13,397 bases of DNA, taken from assembly GCA_014523625.1 (NCBI GenBank), contig JAATVP010000010.1, positions 1 through 13,397 on the forward strand. Direction: 5' to 3'. Of the stretch, positions 6,021 to 12,966 are shown piece by piece. A program made the position numbers and the translations under genes. Under the pieces are notes generated by a model. The model made no database searches, had not been told where the DNA came from, and saw only the letters and a program-made list of their open reading frames with translations. Every line of letters begins with the position of its first letter. Within the stretch, counting starts at the first letter, position 1. Source of the DNA: Nitrososphaerales archaeon TH5896 (GTDB taxonomy: Archaea > Thermoproteota > Nitrososphaeria > Nitrososphaerales > Nitrososphaeraceae).

Positions 6021-6347
6021 TTGTTAATATGGTTGCTACGGACTTTGAAGCATAGAACTAAGAAACGAAAATCATTTAGTATTCAAACTAGGAATCTCGT
6101 TTTGAGGAATCAAAAATTTAAGTGTTCGATTTGTAGAATGAGCGTAGGTATTTGGGATTACGATCACAAGGACTGGAACAGGGGAAATAACAGAGTATTT
6201 AATTGTCAAGTTCTGTGTCCAATATGCCACGCAAAAAAAAGCAGAGGCTTGATTAAATGCGAGGCACATCGCAGAAGTAAGAGCGTTGGCTTGAGTGTTG
6301 TAGTGGGAATAATACTTATCATAATTTTATATTCCAATAGTGTGTGA
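6021..6347 (+). CDS. HNH-nuclease-like protein with C-terminal membrane helix
   Basis: The 108-residue frame has an HNH/zinc-ribbon domain at about 24-75: two zinc knuckles CSIC (C35, C38) and CPIC (C66, C69), the catalytic-type D-H pair in YDHKD (D48, H49), N57/N61 and a final H70 in CHAKKS. HNH proteins cut DNA with a beta-beta-alpha-metal centre. Unusually, after a basic stretch (RRSKS) the protein ends in a hydrophobic helix VGLSVVVGIILIIILY (about 89-104), which would tether it to the membrane. There is no ATG before the domain. TTG at 6021, 6033 or 6045 are the possible starts; a start at 6045 would drop an odd hydrophobic MLIWLLR. No methyltransferase or restriction partner is adjacent, so a role in defence is not supported. 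It may be an orphan or domesticated HNH protein. Confidence 0.72.
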   Translation: MLIWLLRTLKHRTKKRKSFSIQTRNLVLRNQKFKCSICRMSVGIWDYDHKDWNRGNNRVFNCQVLCPICHAKKSRGLIKCEAHRRSKSVGLSVVVGIILIIILYSNSV

Positions 6348-6748
6348 AAGCTTTACCTAAATTTAATATTATGTTCCTATTAGATGGATCGGATACAATA
6401 GACTAACTCCGTGACACCATCTTCAAATGAAACGTGTTGGGCTCGGTTAATAAGAGGATTGACTTTATTCTTTTCTTTCCGGCACCTAAGCCAAAAAATA
6501 ATTCAATGATAAGTATTTGTTTGTACAAAATAGATGGGATATGCAAAGTACTTAGGCACCCCGCAATTATTCTTTTCACTCCTTTTTCAATTATGGAGGT
6601 GAATCAAATAAACCAAGCCTTGCCGTCCAGGGATACGATGTCTTTACGAATACTAATAGTGTTTCCATTTGAGTTAGAAGGCAAATCCTGGTTGGAACTA
6701 CAGCATGTTCAAAGAAATTCATACATTTTGCAGTAGATATTAAACGTA
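6348..6748. other. spacer without a supported gene
   Basis: About 400 bases. A TTG-initiated open frame (6434-6736, plus, 100 residues) spans much of it, but the predicted product has no domain, signal or composition typical of the neighbouring genes, and there is no TATA box at the right distance. The minus strand has a partly hydrophobic frame without a start. I call neither. Confidence 0.4.
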
Positions 6749-6756
6749 TTTATAAG
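6749..6756 (+). promoter_or_regulatory. TATA box of the sugar dehydrogenase gene
   Basis: TTTATAAG is centred 27 bases before the GTG at 6779, which supports that GTG as the start of a leaderless transcript. Confidence 0.55.
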
Positions 6757-6778
6757 AATTGAATTAGATCGAAAGGCT

Positions 6779-8095
6779 GTGATAGGACCACTGAGCTTTA
6801 GGTCAGGCGCCGTGTCAATCTTGATTGTAGTTCTAATACTAAACATACCAGCTGTTACACATTCAGTCTATGCCCAGATTGCCTCCGTCGACGAACCGGA
6901 AATCCCGGGTTCGAACTTTTCTGAGGGAACCGGCGCGCCCAACGTTACTAATCCCAATCTCAGAGCGGAGCTCGTCTTCAAAGGATTAGAGTTCCCAACA
7001 AATATGGCAATGTTGGGACTAGATGATTTTTTGGTGCTGGAAAAATCGAAGGGAACCGTGAATAGGATTGTAAATGGCGCAATGCTACCTGAACCTTTAC
7101 TACAAGTCAATGTTGCATCTGAAGTGGAGAGAGGAATGCTAGGTATTGCAGTTTCAAATGCCACAAATCAGACCAGCGTCGATTCCGATAACAGTACGGC
7201 CGCAAGTGGACCGTACGTATTCCTGTTCTACACCGAGGCGGTGTCACCACAGGACGATACTCCAATTGGTAACCGGGTTTATCGGTACGAACTTGTAGAC
7301 AACAAATTAGTTAACCCAAAACTTCTCATCGATCTTCCAGCGATACCAGGTCCACGTCACAATGGTGGGTCTATCACTATTGGCCCGGATAATAATTTGT
7401 ATGTAACGATTGGAGACGTCGACGGACATACTACTGAAGCGCAAAATATTCACGATGGAGGCACGCCAGATGGTACAGGAGGCATTTTCAGGATAACTCA
7501 GGATGGAGAACCAGTACAGAGCATAATTGGAGAACAGAGTCCTAGCAACAAGTATTTCGCATACGGCGTCAGGAACAGCTTCGGGCTAGATTTCGATCCG
7601 TTAACCGGCAATCTTTGGGATACTGAAAATGGAGCTGGGTCAAACGATGAAATCAACCTTGTTGAACCAGGTTTTAATAGTGGTTGGCTGCCAATACAAG
7701 GTAAAGCGCCTGCTGATTTTGACTATCAGGAACTAGTCAACTTTGGCGGTAAGGGAGTATATCGAGATCCAGAATTCACATGGGTTGATACAGTTGGACC
7801 TACCAAAGTATTGTTCTTTGATTCAGATAAACTTGGAAATGAGTATGAAAATGATATGTTTGTAGCAGATGTTCATTTTGGAAGGATTTACGACTTTAAT
7901 TTGAATGAGAATAGAACTGCACTTGTGCTGGAAGGTCCGGTTGTGGATAAAGTAGCAGATACAGATGCTGAAGTGGAACAGCTGGTATTTGCTTCGGAGT
8001 TTGGAGCCATAACTGATCTTCAAATTGGTCCAGACGGTAATCTATATGTCCTCTCATTTGGGCAAGGAGCAATCTACAAGATCCTTCGATCTTAA
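6779..8095 (+). CDS. secreted PQQ-dependent aldose (glucose/sorbosone) dehydrogenase
   Basis: The 438-residue protein belongs to the glucose/sorbosone dehydrogenase (soluble aldose dehydrogenase) family, six-bladed beta-propellers that oxidise sugars using pyrroloquinoline quinone and pass electrons to an acceptor outside the cell. A signal peptide covers about 1-32 (hydrophobic core VSILIVVLILNIPAV, ending SVYAQ). The propeller begins near residue 64 (LVFKGLEFPTNMA). Key residues by analogy with the soluble glucose dehydrogenase: the catalytic-base His in GPRHNGG (H194), the IGPDNNLYVTIGD blade motif (201-213), Arg in YGVRNSFGL (R265), and WDTENGAGSNDEIN following it. A final IGPDGNLYVLSFGQGAIYKI repeat closes the propeller. 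Many N-x-S/T sites suggest surface glycosylation. Start is GTG, fixed by the TATA box. PQQ synthesis is rarely found in these archaea, so the cofactor may come from outside or the substrate and cofactor may differ. It is a single gene. Confidence 0.9.
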   Translation: MIGPLSFRSGAVSILIVVLILNIPAVTHSVYAQIASVDEPEIPGSNFSEGTGAPNVTNPNLRAELVFKGLEFPTNMAMLGLDDFLVLEKSKGTVNRIVNGAMLPEPLLQVNVASEVERGMLGIAVSNATNQTSVDSDNSTAASGPYVFLFYTEAVSPQDDTPIGNRVYRYELVDNKLVNPKLLIDLPAIPGPRHNGGSITIGPDNNLYVTIGDVDGHTTEAQNIHDGGTPDGTGGIFRITQDGEPVQSIIGEQSPSNKYFAYGVRNSFGLDFDPLTGNLWDTENGAGSNDEINLVEPGFNSGWLPIQGKAPADFDYQELVNFGGKGVYRDPEFTWVDTVGPTKVLFFDSDKLGNEYENDMFVADVHFGRIYDFNLNENRTALVLEGPVVDKVADTDAEVEQLVFASEFGAITDLQIGPDGNLYVLSFGQGAIYKILRS

Positions 8096-8327
8096 CCTAA
8101 TATGAGGGCAATTTGCATAGATGGTGGTGGCACAGCGATGCTCGACGATTGTGCGGTTTTACCATCGTGCGTGTACTTGCTTGATTTTAGATAGAAATGA
8201 GATTACGCCTCTAAAGACACGTCTGTGCACCTACCCAGTATTCCTATTTCTTTTATTGCATTATCATATGCCTTGGCTTCAAACCAGCATCTGTTAGTAC
8301 TGTGTGGATCGCCCCTCTTTCGAATTT
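8096..8327. other. spacer, no gene seen
   Basis: Between the dehydrogenase and the next promoter. A 30-codon ATG frame (8102-8194) exists but has no promoter or protein-like features. No clear terminator hairpin was found. Confidence 0.4.
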
Positions 8328-8337
8328 TTTATATATA
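8328..8337 (+). promoter_or_regulatory. TATA box of the secreted glycosite-rich protein gene
   Basis: TTTATATATA is centred about 29 bases before the ATG at 8361, giving a message with almost no leader. Confidence 0.6.
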
Positions 8338-8360
8338 TGGCATGAATTCCTGAATAGGAG

Positions 8361-9047
8361 ATGAAATTGATAATAGGTGTAGTCCTCTCTGTATTGGCAT
8401 CTTTGACCATAGCGATCTTTGCATCGTCGCCGTATCAGATTCAATCAGCTGATGCGCAAACTGTCCCTTCGGGTGAATGCAACTGTATACTCGACTCAAC
8501 AAGTTACGCAAGTACCCCCTACAATAATTTGACAGGACTGACAATACCCAGTGTAGACCTACTGAAGAATGAGACAGTAGTAAGCGCCACAGAAGGTAAT
8601 TTGTCTTGGATAACCGAGAAAGGAACAGAGTTACTGGGTGTACTTTCTGAAAATTACTTCCTTGGGAATTTTTCAAGGGGGACTGGTAAGACGGTTGCGC
8701 TTAATACACTAGATATCCAGCAGAATGAATCACTTGGAGTAGAGGTAAGCGGTGGAAGTGTTCCAGACCGCATGAAGGCTGAAATTATTCAAGCTTCCGT
8801 TGATAAGAATGGTACACTAGCTGAGATCACAACTATAGGACCCAAGATAGCAGAAGTTCCGATTCTTTATGACGAGACATTAGAGGAACCGACGATTGAT
8901 AAGAATTCCTTAAAGGTCAATGTTCCAGCCGCCGGTGATTATCTCTTACTGGTAGAGCTTTCATATGACAATAAGAATCAAACCTCATCACTATCATCAT
9001 CAAAACCTCTCACCTTGGTATATGAGACTGTACTTGTGGTCAAGTAA
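8361..9047 (+). CDS. secreted protein of unknown function, rich in N-glycosylation sites
   Basis: The 228-residue product begins with a signal peptide (MKLIIGVVLSVLASLTIAIF, cleavage likely after SADAQ near residue 33). The mature start TVPSGECNCILDS carries the only two cysteines (C-x-C). At least seven N-x-S/T sequons follow (NLT, NET, NLS, NFS, NES, NGT, NQT), which fits an extracellular archaeal glycoprotein. The C-terminal part has alternating beta-strand-like patterns (SLKVNVPAAGDYLLLVELSY and TLVYETVLVVK) typical of an immunoglobulin-like or beta-sandwich domain. No transmembrane helix follows, so it is secreted or held by the S-layer. It has its own promoter about 250 bases after the sugar dehydrogenase, on the same strand; a joint role outside the cell is possible but not shown. 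Family not recognised. Confidence 0.8.
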   Translation: MKLIIGVVLSVLASLTIAIFASSPYQIQSADAQTVPSGECNCILDSTSYASTPYNNLTGLTIPSVDLLKNETVVSATEGNLSWITEKGTELLGVLSENYFLGNFSRGTGKTVALNTLDIQQNESLGVEVSGGSVPDRMKAEIIQASVDKNGTLAEITTIGPKIAEVPILYDETLEEPTIDKNSLKVNVPAAGDYLLLVELSYDNKNQTSSLSSSKPLTLVYETVLVVK

Positions 9048-9067
9048 ATGCAATATCGGAAAATAAA

Positions 9068-9082
9068 CCATTTTTAAAATGG
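9068..9082. other. short palindrome after the secreted protein gene
   Basis: CCATTTT-T-AAAATGG is a perfect 7-base inverted repeat with one central base, about 20 bases after the TAA at 9045-9047. The loop is too small for a stable hairpin, so it may be a protein site. No gene is seen from here to 9264. Confidence 0.3.
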
Positions 9083-9264
9083 GATGAATGAAACTCATGG
9101 ATTGATCCCTAAACAAATATCTCCATAGAAATTTTTAGTGTCATTATCGTTGTGACGAGTAATCTCGAATGATGGTAACGTTGATCTAATGCAAATGTTT
9201 ATCCTCATTCAGTATGCCATCTACTATTCTTCCCGGTCCAACGGATATCCCGAATGTAATTTAT

Positions 9265-9833
9265 CTAATATTCCATGGGGCTGCGTAGTACCTTTGAACA
9301 GAACTTGCTAATACTGGTCAGTTCAATCACTAGCTCTGCATGGTTAGAGTTGGAGACATTATTTGCCCGTTCTCCGTCTTGATAATCGACTGTACGAACA
9401 TCAACGTACGGTGTACCATCCTTCACTGTAGATGCAAACTCAGGTTGTTGTATAAAACCAGACAGGCTATTCATTGCCTTGGATAAGTGTACCCATCCAA
9501 ATTCCCTGTCGCTGTAGTATTTGAATTATACAGCAAAACTACTTTTAGCCCTTTTTCTCCAATCGCACTTTCGTGAGTGTGAGCAGAAGTAATTTGCCAA
9601 ACCCCTGCAAAGTTGATCAGATAACATGTACTGTCTTGCGTGCTCTTGAAAACTGCCATACCTGATGCAGACGTGTCAACCTTCAGTTTCTCGAACTCGC
9701 CTTCGAACCCAGCCCAGTATTTTTGCCCTTTTACCGAAGCAGAGGTCGGAGAATGGATTAACAATACCTACACGAGACTGTAAGAGGAAATAAAACCAGC
9801 CGTGATTCCCTCAAGCGCGCTAGAGGTAGACAT
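9265..9833 (-). pseudogene. broken CHRD-domain secreted protein gene
   Basis: The pieces spell one CHRD (chordin-type) domain, an extracellular beta module. Reading on the minus strand: ATG at 9833 opens MSTSSALEGITAGFISSYSL (signal-like); an in-frame TAG (9768-9770) interrupts it; the frame continues VLLIHSPTSASVKG and QKYWAGFEGE, the domain start, then TSASGMAVFK, SAHTHESAIGEKGLKVVLLY (matching the family's AHIH-x4-G-x2-G-x-VVV-x-L) and GNLDG, ending at TGA (9471-9473). The rest of the domain is in another frame from 9474: SGFIQQPEFASTVKDGTPYV and DVRTVDYQDGE (family: L-x-NG-x-YVNVHT-x-x-x-P-x-GEIRG). The two halves overlap as ATGA. One nonsense and one frameshift, plus missing IRG after GE, point to decay. 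The two frames 9471-9764 and 9265-9474 could be called as separate small genes, which I think would be wrong. Confidence 0.75.
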
Positions 9834-9984
9834 CTACTTCTAGTCTCACTACGTTCAGTGAAGATACAAGAATTGTCAGATGACGTTCACATTGACATTC
9901 ATATTTGAATCGCTTTTAAATTGGTATTGTGTTTGGTGTGGGCTAATATTTCAAGTTCGATCCTGAAATCGGATTTGGAAAAAG

Positions 9985-9994
9985 GCTTAAATCC
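9985..9994 (+). promoter_or_regulatory. TATA-like element of the molybdoenzyme gene
   Basis: GCTTAAATCC is centred about 25 bases before the ATG at 10014 and about 39 before the TTG at 10028. Transcription would therefore begin right at the five-codon leader frame. Confidence 0.45.
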
Positions 9995-10013
9995 TACAAA
10001 ATTAGGAAAAATC

Positions 10014-10031
10014 ATGACAGATTCACATTGA
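10014..10031 (+). other. five-codon leader frame overlapping the molybdoenzyme start
   Basis: ATGACAGATTCACATTGA encodes Met-Thr-Asp-Ser-His-stop. Its TGA overlaps the TTG start of the large gene as TTGA. With the TATA box 25 bases before this ATG, the leader would be translated first, and the main gene reached by termination-reinitiation. It could also be chance, or a hint that a one- or two-base shift removed the original ATG start. Confidence 0.3.
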
Positions 10032-11773
10032 ACACTGTCCGAATTTCTTCCAAATCATTCTTTGTGGGAGGTATTGTAGCTGGGGCAATTGCTGTTGCTG
10101 TATCGCTAATTTTCAGATTATTTTCTGGAGGGTTGTTCATCCCAGAGCTCGCTTCATTGACGTTATTCTCTCTCACTCCTGGAGAAGTCGAATCACAGGC
10201 TGTGCAGACGCTTGGGCCTCTGGCCAAATATTCCTCTTTCATTGGTGCTACCTTTGCTAACATAATTGTATACGGCCTCATTGGTATTTTAGTTGGGAGG
10301 TTGTATGACAGGTTTCCATGGAAGAATTATTTGGGAAAAGCAGTTCTTTCATCAATTATATCCTACGTGATATTATTGATTCTAACTTCAATTCTCCTTA
10401 CCCTGACCGAGGCATCTGCAGGACCTGTATCCTTGACTGATGTTATCGTGTATCTTGTTCCACCTAATGTCGCATTTGGATTTCTTTTGCCAGGGCTATA
10501 TCAAAAAATATCACTTCATCGGCCCATGGTATCAAATCTTGACCATAAGATGCGAGCTGCTGCTGCTGCTGCTGATACGAGCGGTGATACTAAACCAAGC
10601 ATAGAGCAAAAAGATCTAAGAATAAATCGAAGGATGTTCCTTCGCTCAGCTGCCGCATCGGTAGTTGCCTTACCGATTCTCTATTTCGGAACTAACCGCC
10701 TGTTATTTTCTGCGCAACAGCAAGCAGCCCAACCGGTCGTGCCAGTATTGCCGGCATCCCAGACTAGTTCCGCTCCAGCAGGATTTCAGAATCCTGTGCT
10801 CTCACCACTACTTCAATATGAAGTCACTCCAACAGAACTATTTTATCGGATCGACATTAGCCCCATCGTTCCGACAATCAATGCACAGACGTGGAGGTTA
10901 AGGGTAAAAGGGCTAGTCGATAATCCAATTGAATTGACGTATGAAGAATTAAAGGCAATGCCTTCAGTAGAGCAATTCTCGACACTAAGTTGCGTAAGTA
11001 ATAAGGTGGGCGGAGACCTGATCAGCAACGCGATATGGAAAGGAATACCATTAAAGAATCTTCTCAGCCAGGCTCAAATTAGGCAAGGAGCTAAGTATAT
11101 TGTTTTTAGGTGCTATGATGGATATGACGTAGGGATTCCTTTAGAGAAAGGGCTCGAAGACAGTACAATTTTGGCATACGAGATGAATAGAGCGGTACTT
11201 ACCCCTGCACATGGGTTTCCTGTTAGAGCTATTGTTCCTAACATATATGGAATGATGAACGCTAAGTGGATAACTGAGATTGAGATTGTTGATTATGTAT
11301 ATGAAGGGTTCTGGCAACGCAAAGGTTGGAGTAATATTGCAGTAATCAACACCTTATCATCGGTAGTGATACCTGGCAACGCCACAATAAGGACTAGGTT
11401 CAGAGGTTTCCTGCCTGCGAATTCAAATCTTGCCGGTTCAGGGAATGTCACTAATTCTTCATCTTCCTCTTCGCCTCCCGGAAGAATTACCACAGTAGGA
11501 GGCATTGCTTTCGCAGGAACGAGAGGAATCTCCAAAGTTCAGGTAAGCATTGACAATGGGGCTACTTGGAAAGAAGCATCTATCAAGGAGCCATTGTCGC
11601 CTTATTCGTGGGTTATGTGGGCGGCAGAAATAAATCTACCCGACGTTCAGTTAAAAGAATACAAGTTGACTGTAAGGGCTACAGATAATGCCGGGAAGGT
11701 CCAAACTTCTGAAGTTAGAGAGCCTTTTCCAGACGGATCAACAGGTTATCACATGATCAATATCCAGGCATAG
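10028..11773 (+). CDS. membrane-anchored sulfite-oxidase-family molybdopterin oxidoreductase
   Basis: A 581-residue protein in three parts. (1) Residues 1-160: four hydrophobic helices (about 11-32, 69-90, 105-126, 138-158) with a basic loop DRFPWKNYLGK between helices 2 and 3. (2) A basic cytoplasmic-type linker leading to NRRMFLRSAAASVVALPILY (200-219), a twin-arginine motif plus fifth helix. (3) From about 264, the molybdopterin-binding domain: WRLRVKGLVDNPIELTYEEL, the Mo-ligand cysteine in TLSCVSNKVGGDL (C322), WKGIPLKNLL, AHGFPVRAIVPNIYGMMNAK and WITEIEI; then a C-terminal beta-sandwich (about 480-581; VSIDNGATWKEA), the dimerisation-type domain. The family moves oxygen or electrons to or from small substrates such as sulfite or sulfoxides outside the cell. 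Topology (N-in, four helices, RR inside, catalytic domain outside) obeys the positive-inside rule. Start is TTG at 10028; no in-frame ATG precedes it. It ends with TAG. The substrate and redox partner are unknown. Confidence 0.9.
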   Translation: MNTVRISSKSFFVGGIVAGAIAVAVSLIFRLFSGGLFIPELASLTLFSLTPGEVESQAVQTLGPLAKYSSFIGATFANIIVYGLIGILVGRLYDRFPWKNYLGKAVLSSIISYVILLILTSILLTLTEASAGPVSLTDVIVYLVPPNVAFGFLLPGLYQKISLHRPMVSNLDHKMRAAAAAADTSGDTKPSIEQKDLRINRRMFLRSAAASVVALPILYFGTNRLLFSAQQQAAQPVVPVLPASQTSSAPAGFQNPVLSPLLQYEVTPTELFYRIDISPIVPTINAQTWRLRVKGLVDNPIELTYEELKAMPSVEQFSTLSCVSNKVGGDLISNAIWKGIPLKNLLSQAQIRQGAKYIVFRCYDGYDVGIPLEKGLEDSTILAYEMNRAVLTPAHGFPVRAIVPNIYGMMNAKWITEIEIVDYVYEGFWQRKGWSNIAVINTLSSVVIPGNATIRTRFRGFLPANSNLAGSGNVTNSSSSSSPPGRITTVGGIAFAGTRGISKVQVSIDNGATWKEASIKEPLSPYSWVMWAAEINLPDVQLKEYKLTVRATDNAGKVQTSEVREPFPDGSTGYHMINIQA

Positions 11774-11953
11774 CAGCATGGATCAACTATATGAATTTGT
11801 AAATCGGTAGGTGAGGAAATTAGGTCAAGTCAAAGCTGAGGTCGGTTAAGAATTTCGACGTTGTTTGTATTTACGGATATTAATCGCCCATCCTGCAGAC
11901 GCAGTTGATGAACCTACATTCCAAAAAAACGGTGTTGGTATACCTGGACTATA

Positions 11954-12235
11954 TTATTTCCTATCTGGTATAACCGTTGATACAAATAGTTCGTCCATTC
12001 TATTATAAACCTGTAGAAACTGCATGCCCTTGGCTGTAGTTTTGAATGTTCTTTCCCCTTCCATATACTCCACCAAATCATTTTCAAGCAGGTGGACAAG
12101 ATATTCCTTAAGAATATTGTATGAAAGGTATGTCTTGTATTGTATCTCTGTCACTCTGGCTCTGTTGCCATTGGTGACTTGAAGGATTGAGGACATTATC
12201 TCTGATCTTGATCTGTGTCTTAGTTGTTTAGGCAT
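11954..12235 (-). CDS. small winged-helix transcriptional regulator
   Basis: This 93-residue protein is a paralogue of the 1059-1316 regulator. It starts with a basic MPKQLRHRSRSEIMSSILQV helix, followed by TEIQYKTYLSYNILKEYLVH (helix-turn-helix), LLENDLVEYMEGERTFKTTA (the wing) and KGMQFLQVYNRMDELFV (C-terminal dimer helix). The YLSYNILKEYL and T-x-KG-x-x-FL-x-x-YN motifs are typical of the single-domain winged-helix family of Nitrososphaerota. It has no sensor domain. The ATG at 12235 lies about 30 bases from a TATA box at 12261-12268. It is convergent with the molybdoenzyme gene, with about 180 bases between the stop codons and no clear terminator hairpin. Target genes are unknown. Confidence 0.87.
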   Translation of the reverse strand: MPKQLRHRSRSEIMSSILQVTNGNRARVTEIQYKTYLSYNILKEYLVHLLENDLVEYMEGERTFKTTAKGMQFLQVYNRMDELFVSTVIPDRK

Positions 12236-12260
12236 CTCAGTCTAGTTTGATATAGTGAAC

Positions 12261-12268
12261 ATATATAC
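12261..12268 (-). promoter_or_regulatory. TATA box of the second winged-helix gene
   Basis: The minus strand reads AGTATATA within AAGTATATATG, centred about 29 bases before the ATG at 12235. No palindrome like that at 1348-1367 is present here; a GAACAT/ATGTTC pair (12257 and 12303 region) flanks it at long distance. Confidence 0.5.
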
Positions 12269-12625
12269 TTATTTTAAACTCATGTAAATTATAGGTGAAT
12301 GTTCTATAATAAGCTCACTCCACTTAATTTTAATATAAGGAATGAATTTGAATTATTTGATTATTAGGGCATCCTATCCAAATATTTATTGATGTCCCTT
12401 CTTCGTCATTTGAATTGCGTGAAATATTGAACTGGAGAACGGCCAAACCTTCAGAAGATAGTTGTTGTACTTACGGTCATAAGTGACAATATAGCTCACT
12501 ATATCTGAACAAATTTTTATGAGGCTAACGCAGACGGTAACGCTTGCATAAGGAACATATCTGTGGGGATGGATATGCACACGAATTATTTACAGATCGC
12601 CGTTCTGGACTAATAGAAAAAGGTA
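12269..12625. other. spacer without a supported gene
   Basis: AT-rich sequence behind the winged-helix promoter. A 64-residue minus-strand frame (12386-12580) has no recognisable domain, promoter or signal. No RNA gene or repeat was recognised. Confidence 0.4.
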
Positions 12626-12966
12626 TTGAATAATTCTAGAGTAGACAATACTAACCAAGTTGAAGGTGTTCTTCATAGGCTTCATAGAAGGAGTAACACA
12701 GAGGTAGTTTTGGAATTAACATTCCTTTATCAGGTCATCCTATTAGACTTTGTAATGTTTAATTGTCGACATTTCTTAATTTGAACGCGGTTGCCTTGCC
12801 TGAGGAATTTGGCAAGAGTAGAGATGCTCAAAATAAAAAGCTATTCTCCACCAGAAACACCAACTGGCGGATTGCCCTGCCCTATATCCCTTATGAAATC
12901 TTTAAGCTGAGACAAGGTGAGTTAGATAATTTAGTGAGATATTCTCTACCGAGACAGGCTGTTTAA
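12626..12966 (+). pseudogene. possible decayed transposase C-terminal remnant
   Basis: Two overlapping frames read in order like the end of a DDE transposase. The first (12626-12784) contains NTNQVEGVLHRLHRRSNTEV and ILLDFVMFNCRHF, similar in pattern to N-x-x-E/VE-G-x-x-x-R-x-K/R-R and the LxxFVxxYNFxRxH segment. The second (12763-12966) contains ALPEEFGKSRD and NTNWRIALPYI, loosely like TPAE-x-x-GI and N-x-W-x-x-LI. A frameshift would link them. No DDE catalytic part, inverted ends or target duplication were found, so this is weak. Confidence 0.2.

Noticed and set aside
6021..6347. HNH protein as part of a restriction or defence system
   Set aside because: No methyltransferase, helicase or other defence gene lies next to it.
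6434..6736. 100-residue TTG-started frame on the plus strand
   Set aside because: No domain, signal peptide or suitable promoter, and codon content unlike the neighbours; the opposite strand is no better.
8102..8194. 30-codon ATG frame with two cysteines after the sugar dehydrogenase
   Set aside because: No TATA box at the right distance and no protein-like pattern.
9471..9474. ATGA overlap as a translationally coupled gene pair
   Set aside because: The two products are consecutive parts of a single CHRD domain, so a frameshift is the better reading.
4599..9770. Idea that TAG is read as an amino acid here, from two TAG-interrupted exported proteins
   Set aside because: TAG is the normal terminator of the genes ending at 5727 and 11773, so reassignment is unlikely; independent nonsense mutations or errors are simpler.
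9945..9985. GTTCGATCC-like stretch suggestive of a tRNA T-arm
   Set aside because: No matching acceptor, D-arm or anticodon arm could be found around it.
12386..12580. 64-residue minus-strand frame in the right spacer
   Set aside because: No family resemblance, promoter or signal. Left as unassigned spacer.
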